Of a stretch of DNA of 5,143 bases, positions 1-5,116 are shown piece by piece. Positions within the stretch are counted from its first letter, which is position 1, and each line of letters starts with the position of its first letter. Location of the stretch: the NCBI GenBank assembly GCA_002376595.1, contig DFNY01000132.1:13180-18322 (forward strand), given 5' to 3'. Origin of the DNA: Jonesiaceae bacterium UBA3555. Its GTDB lineage: Bacteria; Actinomycetota; Actinomycetes; Actinomycetales; Cellulomonadaceae. The position numbers and the translations under genes are program-made. The notes beneath the pieces were generated by a model. The model searched no databases. It was not told where the DNA came from and worked only from the letters and a program-made list of their open reading frames with translations.

Positions 1-1126
1 CCAGGGTGACGCTGCCTGATGCTTTGAGTGTTGCCAGTTGGTTGGCTGGCAGTACGCCTAGGAGGTTCTGGTAGGCGACGTCTAGCGCTGGGCTGATGGC
101 ACTGTAGGTGCCGCCTGCCATTGGGCTGTGGAATCCGTAGTACGGGTAGTACTCGTAGTCTTCAGGGATCTCTAGGTTGGAGTGACCTAGCGAGAAGTTG
201 TGGCCGAGCTCGTGGACCAGGATGTCTGGTGCAAGGCTGTGCAGGAGTACGTCTCCACCTGTGTTGAGGCCGAACCCGATTGTGGCTACGCCAGCAATGT
301 TGTGTCCACATGCGGGAAGCACGTTGATGATGTGCGAGGTGTCGGTGTCGACGGTTGGGAATGCCTGCTGCCCGAGCGCGAAGATGTCATAGGCTCCGGC
401 GGTTGCGGAGCATAGCTGCGCTGTGGTGAGTGCGGTGGAAACTTGCTTCACGCCCTTGACCTGTAGCGATGACACTACGCCAAAGGTTTGTGAGTTCCAG
501 TATCCGCTGGCGGTGCTAATCGTGGCGCGGGCTTGCGCTTCGGTTGGCAGGCTTACTGGAACGTCTGAAGGCACGAATATCGCGAGGTAGACGTCGTGTG
601 AGCGTGGCGCTACCGCGGCGGCGGTGGTGGTAGTCTTTACTACCGAGGCTACCGTGAGCGGTTGAGCTGCCGATTCGGTCAGTGCGGAGACGTTCGCCGA
701 GGTGAGAGGGGTTGCACCGTCGACTCCTGCTTCCTTTAGGTCTGCCGTGTTGGCGTCCAAGCGAAGGGTGACGGTTTTTCCGGTGTCTACTTTGTCGAGC
801 TCGCCGTCTGGGTCTTGCACTGGCAGCACGGTTTTGCCTACGCGCACACCGAGCACGATTTTTTCGTGGAGTTGCGATGATGTGCTCAGTGCGTGGGCTG
901 CAGGTAGTTCGGAGCGGTGCTCGTTGGCCAACCCCTCGTGGGTGTCAATGATTGCGCGTTGCAGCACGCCGGTCACGCTGACTGTGTCAGTGGTGCTTTG
1001 CGACGATTGGGCAACTACCGGCGCGGGTGCGGCCGCGGCAGGGACGGTTGCAAGTCCGAGACCGAGCGCTGCAAGGCTGAGGACGCTCAGCGCGCGTGTG
1101 GTTTTGGGCAGGGATGTTGCTCGCAT
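1..1126 (-). CDS. Secreted zinc metalloprotease (metzincin, M11/reprolysin-like), 3' end beyond the window
   Basis: This reading frame runs off the left edge, so 375 N-terminal codons are visible and the C-terminus is missing. Residues 1-35 look like a Sec signal peptide: basic start (MRATSLPKTTR), hydrophobic stretch LSVLSLAALGLGLATV, then Ala-rich PAAAAPAP with likely cleavage near residues 32-35. Residues 40-170 form a propeptide-like region ending in a Thr/Ala-rich linker. The catalytic part starts near residue 176 (RSHDVYLAIFVP). The zinc site HELGHNFSLGH spans residues 305-315 and fits HExxHxxGxxH, with His305, His309 and His315 as ligands and Glu306 as catalytic base. A Met-turn candidate, GFHSPMAGG (Met336), follows at the expected distance. 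Cys239 and Cys273 could form a disulphide after export. The family cleaves extracellular proteins or peptides; the substrate is unknown here. The start is ATG 1126-1124, preceded by GGAGA. The metzincin call is firm; the M11-like subfamily is inferred from the layout. Confidence 0.88.
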   Translation of the reverse strand, partial: MRATSLPKTTRALSVLSLAALGLGLATVPAAAAPAPVVAQSSQSTTDTVSVTGVLQRAIIDTHEGLANEHRSELPAAHALSTSSQLHEKIVLGVRVGKTVLPVQDPDGELDKVDTGKTVTLRLDANTADLKEAGVDGATPLTSANVSALTESAAQPLTVASVVKTTTTAAAVAPRSHDVYLAIFVPSDVPVSLPTEAQARATISTASGYWNSQTFGVVSSLQVKGVKQVSTALTTAQLCSATAGAYDIFALGQQAFPTVDTDTSHIINVLPACGHNIAGVATIGFGLNTGGDVLLHSLAPDILVHELGHNFSLGHSNLEIPEDYEYYPYYGFHSPMAGGTYSAISPALDVAYQNLLGVLPANQLATLKASGSVTL

Positions 1127-1132
1127 ATGTGG

Positions 1133-1137
1133 TCTCC
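1133..1137 (-). promoter_or_regulatory. Ribosome binding site of the metalloprotease gene
   Basis: On the minus strand GGAGA lies 6 nt upstream of ATG 1126-1124. Another ATG at 1139-1137 overlaps this site but is in a different frame, so the Shine-Dalgarno match supports the downstream ATG, which also opens directly into the signal peptide. Confidence 0.75.
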
Positions 1138-1225
1138 ATGGTGGGTGGGGGCGATGCTGCGCGAGGTGTTGGCGGTTGAATTTGGGCAAGGCGCAGTTTT
1201 TCTGCAAATCACCCGAATCAGGACG

Positions 1226-1231
1226 ATTCTA
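1226..1231 (-). promoter_or_regulatory. Candidate -10 element of the metalloprotease gene
   Basis: On the minus strand TAGAAT matches the actinobacterial/sigma-70-type -10 hexamer (TATAAT) at five of six positions. With a 17-bp spacer the -35 would be CTGCGA, a poor match, as is common in corynebacteria. If used, transcription would start near 1219 and leave a leader of roughly 90 nt before the ATG. Judged by eye only. Confidence 0.35.
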
Positions 1232-1340
1232 GGTGATGGGACGAGTTTCGCAGTACCCTCTGACACGGTGTGGGCAATCGTTGCGAATCCTTAACCTCTG
1301 GCCATCGAAAGGGTTCGCTGGAAACCTTGATTTTATGCGG

Positions 1341-1390
1341 TTTCACCCGCACTTCAGTGCTGGCATGACCAAATCTGCGGGCGGGTGAAA
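1341..1390. repeat. Perfect 10-bp inverted repeat downstream of lysG
   Basis: TTTCACCCGC at 1341-1350 is exactly complementary to GCGGGTGAAA at 1381-1390, with 30 nt between. Inside lies a smaller dyad, GCACT-TC-AGTGC (1349-1360). The left arm can also fold locally, because TGCGG at 1336-1340 pairs with CCGCA at 1347-1351. It could be part of the lysG terminator or a regulator-binding site upstream of the protease gene. The spacer is long and no T-run follows, so a classical intrinsic terminator is not certain. Confidence 0.5.
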
Positions 1391-1440
1391 TTCAGGGGCT
1401 GGCCTTTGCCTTTGTTGGGAGCGTCTCTTGAGAGAGCCTG

Positions 1441-2328
1441 TTAGGCAATCCGCAGCGAGTAGGTTGCGGCGTCCACAATTGCTTGGCGTAGGGCGTCGAG
1501 CTGTGGTGACGATACCTTCCACTGCTGCCAGTAGAGAGTGACGTCGAAGTGGCCGCCGAGGTGCATGGCCTCATCGCTTTCGATTAGCGGCGCGGCAACG
1601 AACTCCGGCACCATGCCCCAGCCGATGCTTTCGCGGATTGCTTCTTTGAACGCTTGGTTGGCTGGCATGGTGTTGTATGGCGGGCTGAGGTGGTCTAGGC
1701 CCAGGGTGTTGAGGAATTTGTTTTGCAGTTTGTCTTTGCGGTCGTAGTACAGCACCGGTGCTTTGGCTAGGGAGGCTTCGTTGAGTCCGTTGGGTAGCCA
1801 TTGGGCCACGTATTCGGGAGAGGCGAGTGGTAGGTATCGCATCACGCCGAGTCGAACGGATTCGCAGCCTTGGATCGGTTTCTCGTCGCTTGTGATTCCG
1901 GCCATTACGGTGCCTGACCGTAGAAGTTCGGCTGTGTGATCTTGGTCTTCGCGGTATAGGTGGAAGGTTGCTATGTCTCGCACGGAGGCGAGGGCCGGGA
2001 TGAGCCAGGTTTCGAGGCTGTCTGCGTTGGCTGCGAGGGGGATTGCGGGTAGCCCGGGTTCACCCTGAACGGCTGGGGTGAGGGTGTGCTCAACTACGGC
2101 GCTGATCTGGCGTGCTGCCTGCAGGAACGGGATCGCTGCGGCGGTAGGAGCTACGGGCTTGGTGCGTTGCAGGAGTACTTGTCCAGCTTGTTGTTCGAGT
2201 GCTTTGATTCGTTGACTGACTGCTGATGGGGTCACGTGAAGCACGGCTGCTGCTCCATCAAATGAGCCTTCGTTGACTACGGCCAGGAGTACTTCTAGGT
2301 GCCCCAAATCTATCTTCACATTAGACAT
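1441..2328 (-). CDS. lysG: LysR-type transcriptional regulator of lysine/arginine export (LysG/ArgP group)
   Basis: The product is a cytoplasmic DNA-binding activator of 295 residues, the usual LysR-family length. The N-terminal winged helix-turn-helix spans about residues 8-67 and contains SFDGAAAVLHVTPSAVSQRI (22-41), the family's recognition-helix region. The effector-binding domain covers about 95-295. NADSLETW (101-108) and SIGWGMVPE (234-242) match LysG and ArgP as I recall them (NADSLSTW and GLGWGLLPE in C. glutamicum LysG). In those relatives the protein binds L-lysine, L-arginine or similar effectors and activates the divergent exporter gene; here that exporter starts 61 bp away on the other strand. 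The ATG at 2328-2326 lacks a clear Shine-Dalgarno sequence (upstream AACAACCTTTAGA). A GTG at codon 4 is an alternative, but the domain leaves little room for a later start. A leaderless or short-leader transcript is possible. The symbol is assigned from similarity plus synteny. Confidence 0.92.
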   Translation of the reverse strand: MSNVKIDLGHLEVLLAVVNEGSFDGAAAVLHVTPSAVSQRIKALEQQAGQVLLQRTKPVAPTAAAIPFLQAARQISAVVEHTLTPAVQGEPGLPAIPLAANADSLETWLIPALASVRDIATFHLYREDQDHTAELLRSGTVMAGITSDEKPIQGCESVRLGVMRYLPLASPEYVAQWLPNGLNEASLAKAPVLYYDRKDKLQNKFLNTLGLDHLSPPYNTMPANQAFKEAIRESIGWGMVPEFVAAPLIESDEAMHLGGHFDVTLYWQQWKVSSPQLDALRQAIVDAATYSLRIA

Positions 2329-2389
2329 TCTAAAGGTTGTTCAGATTCTTTAACTACACTTAGTAATGACCTTTGGCTAGGTTGTTCAC
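2329..2389. promoter_or_regulatory. lysG-lysE divergent control region
   Basis: These 61 bp must carry both promoters and the LysG operator. For lysE (plus), TTGTTC at 2337-2342 and TAGTAA at 2361-2366, 18 bp apart, are plausible -35/-10 boxes, giving a short leader; AGG at 2379-2381 lies 8 nt from the GTG. For lysG (minus), TTAAAG (plus-strand 2348-2353) is a weak -10 candidate. ACTA-CACT-TAGT at 2353-2364 is a small dyad in the middle and a possible regulator contact site. LysR-type regulators typically bind such divergent spacers; the exact boxes are inference. Confidence 0.6.
2334..2388 (+). repeat. Direct repeat AGGTTGTTCA, two copies, flanking the lysG-lysE spacer
   Basis: AGGTTGTTCA occurs exactly at 2334-2343 and again at 2379-2388, with starts 45 bp apart. 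The first copy overlaps the proposed lysE -35 box and lies just upstream of the lysG start. The second overlaps the lysE ribosome binding region and ends one base before the lysE GTG (2390). The copies may be operator half-sites or coincidental. Confidence 0.5.
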
Positions 2390-3010
2390 GTGTCAACGTT
2401 TCAAGTCATCGCCTCCGGTTTGGGGTTCACTCTCTCGCTCATTGTCGCGATTGGTGCCCAGAACGCTTTTGTCCTACGTCAAGGACTTATGAAGCGTCAT
2501 ATTCTTCCGGTAATCGCTATCTGCGTGGGCTCTGACATCATGCTGATGAGCGTTGGCATCGCAGGCTTTGGCGCGATTGTTGAAAACGCTCCTTGGCTCG
2601 TTACCGCTATGCGGGTTTTTGGCGGCGGATTCCTCATCTTCTATGGAATCGCTGCGGCTCGAAGAGCCATGAAACCTAGCGCGATGGATGCCACCGCCAA
2701 CGCCCAGAAGAAGTCACTTCTGCCGGTACTCGGCGCTACTCTCGCAGTCACGTACCTCAACCCCCACGTGTACCTAGACACCGTGGTGCTATTGGGCTCG
2801 ATTGCAAACAGTTATGGCGACCAAAAATGGCTATTTGGCTTGGGCGGAATGGTGGCCACTACGGTGTGGTTCTCCGCGCTGGGTTTCGGCTCACGGTTCT
2901 TGCAACCGCTGTTTGCTCGCCCTAAGTCTTGGCAGATTCTCGACATGGCCATTGCCGCCATTATGTTCGTCATCGCCATCAACATTCTTCAGCCTTTAGT
3001 GGCTGGATAA
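2390..3010 (+). CDS. lysE: LysE/ArgO-family basic amino acid exporter
   Basis: This is an integral membrane protein of 206 residues that, by family, exports L-lysine and/or L-arginine, driven by the membrane potential. Hydrophobic segments lie at about 4-28, 38-62, 67-90, 109-138, 146-170 and 182-204, the usual number for LysE. The N-terminal signature IGAQNAFVLRQG (21-32) corresponds to GPQN-x-x-V-x-x-QG in LysE/ArgO, with Ala for Pro. LNPHVYLDT (123-131) matches the second conserved stretch and is closer to ArgO of enterobacteria than to C. glutamicum LysE. The loop between segments 3 and 4 is short (about 91-108), unlike the long hydrophilic loop of the 233-residue C. glutamicum protein. 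The start is GTG 2390: an ATG in the same frame at 2366 is blocked by TAG at 2378-2380, and the next Met (34) would remove the first membrane segment. Divergent lysG is the expected activator. Substrate range cannot be read from the sequence. Confidence 0.92.
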   Translation: MSTFQVIASGLGFTLSLIVAIGAQNAFVLRQGLMKRHILPVIAICVGSDIMLMSVGIAGFGAIVENAPWLVTAMRVFGGGFLIFYGIAAARRAMKPSAMDATANAQKKSLLPVLGATLAVTYLNPHVYLDTVVLLGSIANSYGDQKWLFGLGGMVATTVWFSALGFGSRFLQPLFARPKSWQILDMAIAAIMFVIAINILQPLVAG

Positions 3011-3015
3011 GGCGA

Positions 3016-3040
3016 GTGTTGCGCTGTGCGCAACACGTTT
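3016..3040 (+). terminator. Stem-loop terminator of lysE
   Basis: Five bases after the lysE stop, GTGTTGCGC (3016-3024) and GCGCAACAC (3028-3036) form a perfect 9-bp stem with the 3-nt loop TGT, followed by GTTTCCC. The T-run is short, so this is an intrinsic terminator of moderate quality, reinforced by the second hairpin directly downstream. Confidence 0.65.
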
Positions 3041-3042
3041 CC

Positions 3043-3092
3043 CGACGAGCGGGCTGGTAGCTATGATGCGTTGGCTACCAGCCCACTCGTCG
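3043..3092. terminator. Long stem-loop between convergent lysE and the lipoprotein gene
   Basis: CGACGAG (3043-3049) pairs with CTCGTCG (3086-3092), and GGGCTGGTAG (3051-3060) with CTACCAGCCC (3075-3084). One C-A mismatch separates the two stems (3050/3085), and 3061-3074 adds a C-G pair, making 18 Watson-Crick pairs in all. The right arm ends 9 bp from the stop of the convergent lipoprotein gene. Neither strand has a proper T-tract after it, so it may end transcription from both sides or mainly protect the 3' ends. Confidence 0.6.
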
Positions 3093-3101
3093 TTAAGGGC
3101 T

Positions 3102-3740
3102 CTACCTGTTGAAGTTGTTGTCAACACCTTCGTTTTTGGCCGGCTTTTCCACACCACCTGTCCAGGTGATGGTGTTTTGGGAGCCTGTAACCTCAACTAA
3201 CTTCGACACGGTGGCGGCTGTAACCGAATTGCCCACTCCGCTCACCACCACCGATTCGGTACCCCCTGTGTCCACAACGTTCTCCTCGCCTGTGATGCTC
3301 AGACTGGAGGATTTTGTGGTTTTTATGGAGGTCTGTTTTCCGGATACAACGAGTTCGCCCACACTCGTGGCTTCGGCAGAGATACTGACCCCTTCAATGG
3401 AAGTGGGCCCCCATACGTCTCCGGAAATTGTGTTGTTCTCGCCGCGGACGGCGAGCGCTGTTGCTTGAGCCACTGACACGTTGAGGTTGGTGCCTGCAAC
3501 GTGCACCTCGCCGCATTTGCCTGTGATCGTGATGGTGGCGTCGGATGCTTGCACGGAGACGTTCTGGTTGTCCGTGCACTCGCCGCCCTTGCTGAAGTCC
3601 GCAGCCGATTCCGCAGCCTTCTCGTGGTTGAACTTGGCTGCGGCGTTTGAATCACTTGAGCACGCAGAAGCTGACACCACTACGGCCAGACAGACTCCTG
3701 CGAGCATCGCCACGGAGCGCCGGGTTTGGTTCGAACGCAT
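3102..3740 (-). CDS. DUF3060-type secreted lipoprotein with beta-strand repeats
   Basis: This is a predicted lipoprotein of 212 residues. The signal peptide has a basic start (MRSNQTRR), hydrophobic core AMLAGVCLAVVVSA and a lipobox-like end SASAC, so Cys27 would be lipidated. Ala at -3 instead of Leu makes the lipobox slightly atypical. A Ser/Ala-rich tether follows. From residue 55 the chain is a run of short predicted beta strands broken by turns of the form G-x-x-N-x-[VI]: GENNTI (100-105), GEENVV (151-156), GVGNSV (168-173) and GSQNTI (186-191). This pattern is what I know from DUF3060 lipoproteins of mycobacteria and corynebacteria and suggests a small beta-solenoid. Cys55 and Cys76 could form a disulphide. 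The tail (197-212) is polar and Asn-rich. The start is supported by GAGGAG 5 nt upstream. The molecular role is unknown; it should be anchored on the outer face of the cytoplasmic membrane. It is convergent with lysE and has no operon partner in view. Confidence 0.82.
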   Translation of the reverse strand: MRSNQTRRSVAMLAGVCLAVVVSASACSSDSNAAAKFNHEKAAESAADFSKGGECTDNQNVSVQASDATITITGKCGEVHVAGTNLNVSVAQATALAVRGENNTISGDVWGPTSIEGVSISAEATSVGELVVSGKQTSIKTTKSSSLSITGEENVVDTGGTESVVVSGVGNSVTAATVSKLVEVTGSQNTITWTGGVEKPAKNEGVDNNFNR

Positions 3741-3745
3741 GAATA

Positions 3746-3751
3746 CTCCTC
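3746..3751 (-). promoter_or_regulatory. Ribosome binding site of the lipoprotein gene
   Basis: GAGGAG on the minus strand lies 5 nt upstream of ATG 3740-3738, a strong Shine-Dalgarno match that fixes the start. It directly abuts the 8-bp palindrome CACATGTG (3751-3758), so a protein bound there could affect expression. Confidence 0.75.
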
Positions 3752-3808
3752 ACATGTGGGTAAATGCTCAGTTCAGGGCCGAAAAGGACGTTCTTCCCGG
3801 ATCGCAGT

Positions 3809-3848
3809 GGTGAGAACTCCACATGGTGTGGCATGGGTATCTCTCACC
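3809..3848. repeat. Nested inverted repeats upstream of the lipoprotein gene
   Basis: GGTGAGA at 3809-3815 is perfectly complementary to TCTCACC at 3842-3848. Between them CCACA and TGTGG (3819-3823 and 3827-3831) form a second hairpin with the 3-nt loop TGG. It could act as an operator or as structure in a long leader; nothing in the sequence decides between these. Confidence 0.4.
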
Positions 3849-4007
3849 TAGTCGAACTTTTACCACTTGAAAACAACTAATCTGACGGCTGTACACACAA
3901 GCAATGACGTTCCACAGCGGCCAATGTGCTTTTTAACGAGAACTGCACGTTATCGCAAAATTTCACCCTCTTTGAGGTCAGGCGAACTACTTAAACCTTT
4001 AGTTTTC

Positions 4008-4014
4008 AGGAAGG
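4008..4014 (+). promoter_or_regulatory. Ribosome binding site deciding the GTG start at 4022
   Basis: AGGAAGG lies 7 nt upstream of GTG 4022. An in-frame TAA at 3992-3994 closes the frame upstream and there is no other start codon between it and the GTG, so this start is well supported. Confidence 0.8.
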
Positions 4015-4021
4015 CACTCTC

Positions 4022-5047
4022 GTGACCGGCATCTACTCGCACCAACTACTAGCAGGCCCGCGCGGACGGCGGTTCTTGCTCGAACTGGCATGCCTGAGAA
4101 ACACGGAACTAGAACAGCTGATGTACGCCCATGTAGTACAGGGGCTAGACGCCGCAGGCAGGGTAAAGGTCATCGTTGAACTTGCCCGTTCTGCAAGTCT
4201 CTTCCAAACCCAGCCACCCACCAGCCGTGAACTTGTGCAATCGTTGGGCGAAGCCGTCCGGTCCGCCAAGTACTGGGAAGCCCCCGATACCGAAGACCAG
4301 CTCCTTGCACTGGAACCCATCAAGAACGCATTACGAAAGCTCTCACAGGTGATAGCTGAGAATGCTCCGGACTGGTGGAGTGAACGCGCAGCCACTCCAC
4401 AGTTCAGGCTCCAAACGCCAGGACAAAACACTCTCGCAGATCCCGGGATGTGGCACCCATCTGCAGGAATCCGAGACTGGTATCAGCACACCGTGCACGA
4501 AGAACGCACCTTCGAACACAATGAGGCCGATGCCGAATACGGGGGAATGTGGTGGAGCATCCCAGCACACCCAAGCATCCCCATGACCACCCGATCATTG
4601 GGGCAAGACGGACCAGTTGGATTGTGGGCACAAGAAGACTTGCCTGCCATGGACAGCGCACAGGTATACAGCGTTGAAGCGCATGACGACTCCAAAATCT
4701 TGGAAATCGCCAGCATTCACGACTACGCAGGCCTGGTGGAAAACTATCCGCTTCGACTTACCGCATCACGGCAGCACAACTGGCACAGTGTCACCGGAAC
4801 CCACGACGAATGGTACATACCGCACTGGGGCCTAATAGCCCAAGACTATGACGCCGTACACCTCAGCGTCGCTACCTACTTGGAAAGCGCCACAAAACGG
4901 ATCGGACTGCGATCTGGGGCAACGATGATCGCAGGCTGGTCACCGGACGCAACGATTTGGCTGACCAATAAGTTGCACCGAGCGGATGAAGGTTCACAAT
5001 GGAAACATCAACGGGTTGATACCCAAGAAATATGGCTTGCTGCCTAG
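4022..5047 (+). CDS. Conserved-looking hypothetical protein, tryptophan-rich, function unknown
   Basis: The product is 341 residues long with no signal peptide or membrane segment, so it is probably cytoplasmic. I do not recognise a named family. It appears to have two parts. Residues 1-115 are mostly helical and charged (for example TELEQLMYAHVVQGLDAAGR, 29-48). Residues 140-341 are a mixed alpha/beta domain with motifs that look constrained: GGMWWSIP (174-181), VYSVEAHDDSKILEI (215-229), YDAVHLSVATYL (276-287) and AGWSPDATIWL (304-314). There are 15 Trp, about 4.4 percent, mostly in the second part. I loosely associate this alternation of W-W-S-x-P, a strand ending LEI and a final G-W-x-P-D-x-T-x-W-L with uncharacterised actinobacterial proteins, some possibly ADP-ribosyltransferase-like; this is recollection and not a domain hit. 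No partner gene follows in view. Expression starts from its own region, divergent from the lipoprotein gene. Confidence 0.8.
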   Translation: MTGIYSHQLLAGPRGRRFLLELACLRNTELEQLMYAHVVQGLDAAGRVKVIVELARSASLFQTQPPTSRELVQSLGEAVRSAKYWEAPDTEDQLLALEPIKNALRKLSQVIAENAPDWWSERAATPQFRLQTPGQNTLADPGMWHPSAGIRDWYQHTVHEERTFEHNEADAEYGGMWWSIPAHPSIPMTTRSLGQDGPVGLWAQEDLPAMDSAQVYSVEAHDDSKILEIASIHDYAGLVENYPLRLTASRQHNWHSVTGTHDEWYIPHWGLIAQDYDAVHLSVATYLESATKRIGLRSGATMIAGWSPDATIWLTNKLHRADEGSQWKHQRVDTQEIWLAA

Positions 5048-5063
5048 CTTGTTCGCTCAAGCT
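5046..5063 (+). terminator. Small stem-loop at the stop of the tryptophan-rich gene
   Basis: AGCTTG (5046-5051) and CAAGCT (5058-5063) form a 6-bp stem with the loop TTCGCT, starting inside the TAG stop codon. It has no T-run, so it is only a weak terminator candidate; the strong hairpin at 5117-5142 may be the effective end. Confidence 0.3.
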
Positions 5064-5116
5064 GTGTGCGCATAGGGAGCGTTGCAGGGGGAACGTTGCC
5101 GCCACAAAAAGAGTGT

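Larger units (their letters stand above)
1127..1440. other. Intergenic region between lysG and the metalloprotease gene (both minus strand)
   Basis: This 314-bp stretch has no convincing gene; the open frames crossing it on the plus strand are antisense to the protease. From right to left on the transcribed minus strand it holds a short palindromic stretch just after the lysG stop (TCTCT-TG-AGAGA, 1425-1436), a perfect 10-bp inverted repeat (1341-1350 with 1381-1390), a candidate -10 box (1226-1231) and the ribosome binding site. No U-rich tail follows any of the hairpins, so where lysG transcription ends is not clear; read-through into the protease gene is possible. Confidence 0.6.
3741..4021. 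other. Divergent intergenic region with small palindromes
   Basis: These 281 bp separate the lipoprotein gene (minus) from the unknown gene at 4022 (plus) and must carry both promoters. I see no gene in it. Dyads are concentrated on the lipoprotein side: CACATGTG (3751-3758), CCACA-TGG-TGTGG (3819-3831), and GGTGAGA (3809-3815) with TCTCACC (3842-3848). On the other side CCTC-TTT-GAGG (3967-3977) is a short hairpin. Promoter boxes are unclear: for the minus gene TAGGTG (plus-strand 3845-3850) is a weak -10 guess, and for the plus gene the AT-rich stretch around 3988-4006 may contribute. Confidence 0.55.

Noticed and set aside
702..1232. A 176-codon open frame on the plus strand
   Set aside because: It is antisense to the signal peptide and propeptide of the metalloprotease, whose minus-strand frame has clear domain content and a ribosome binding site. 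The plus-strand product is a low-complexity Ser/Arg/Cys-rich sequence with no recognisable features.
917..1294. A second plus-strand open frame of 125 codons reaching into the intergenic region
   Set aside because: It mostly overlaps the protease gene in antisense, is Cys/Gly-rich and has no plausible protein features.
3109..3468. A 119-codon plus-strand open frame across the lipoprotein gene
   Set aside because: It mirrors the Thr/Val/Ser-rich repeats of the lipoprotein gene on the other strand. The minus-strand frame has a signal peptide, a lipobox and a strong ribosome binding site.
3652..3834. A 60-codon minus-strand frame overlapping the start of the lipoprotein gene
   Set aside because: It overlaps the lipoprotein gene in another frame and runs through the palindromic leader; its composition is not protein-like, so it is not called as a leader peptide.
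1341..3968. TTTCACCC occurs both at 1341-1348 and at 3961-3968
   Set aside because: An 8-base match in 5 kb is weakly informative, and the second copy lacks the inverted partner seen at the first, so a shared operator is not supported.
4033..4431. A 132-codon minus-strand open frame inside the tryptophan-rich gene
   Set aside because: It is antisense to a well-supported gene, Ser/Cys-rich and lacks a domain pattern.
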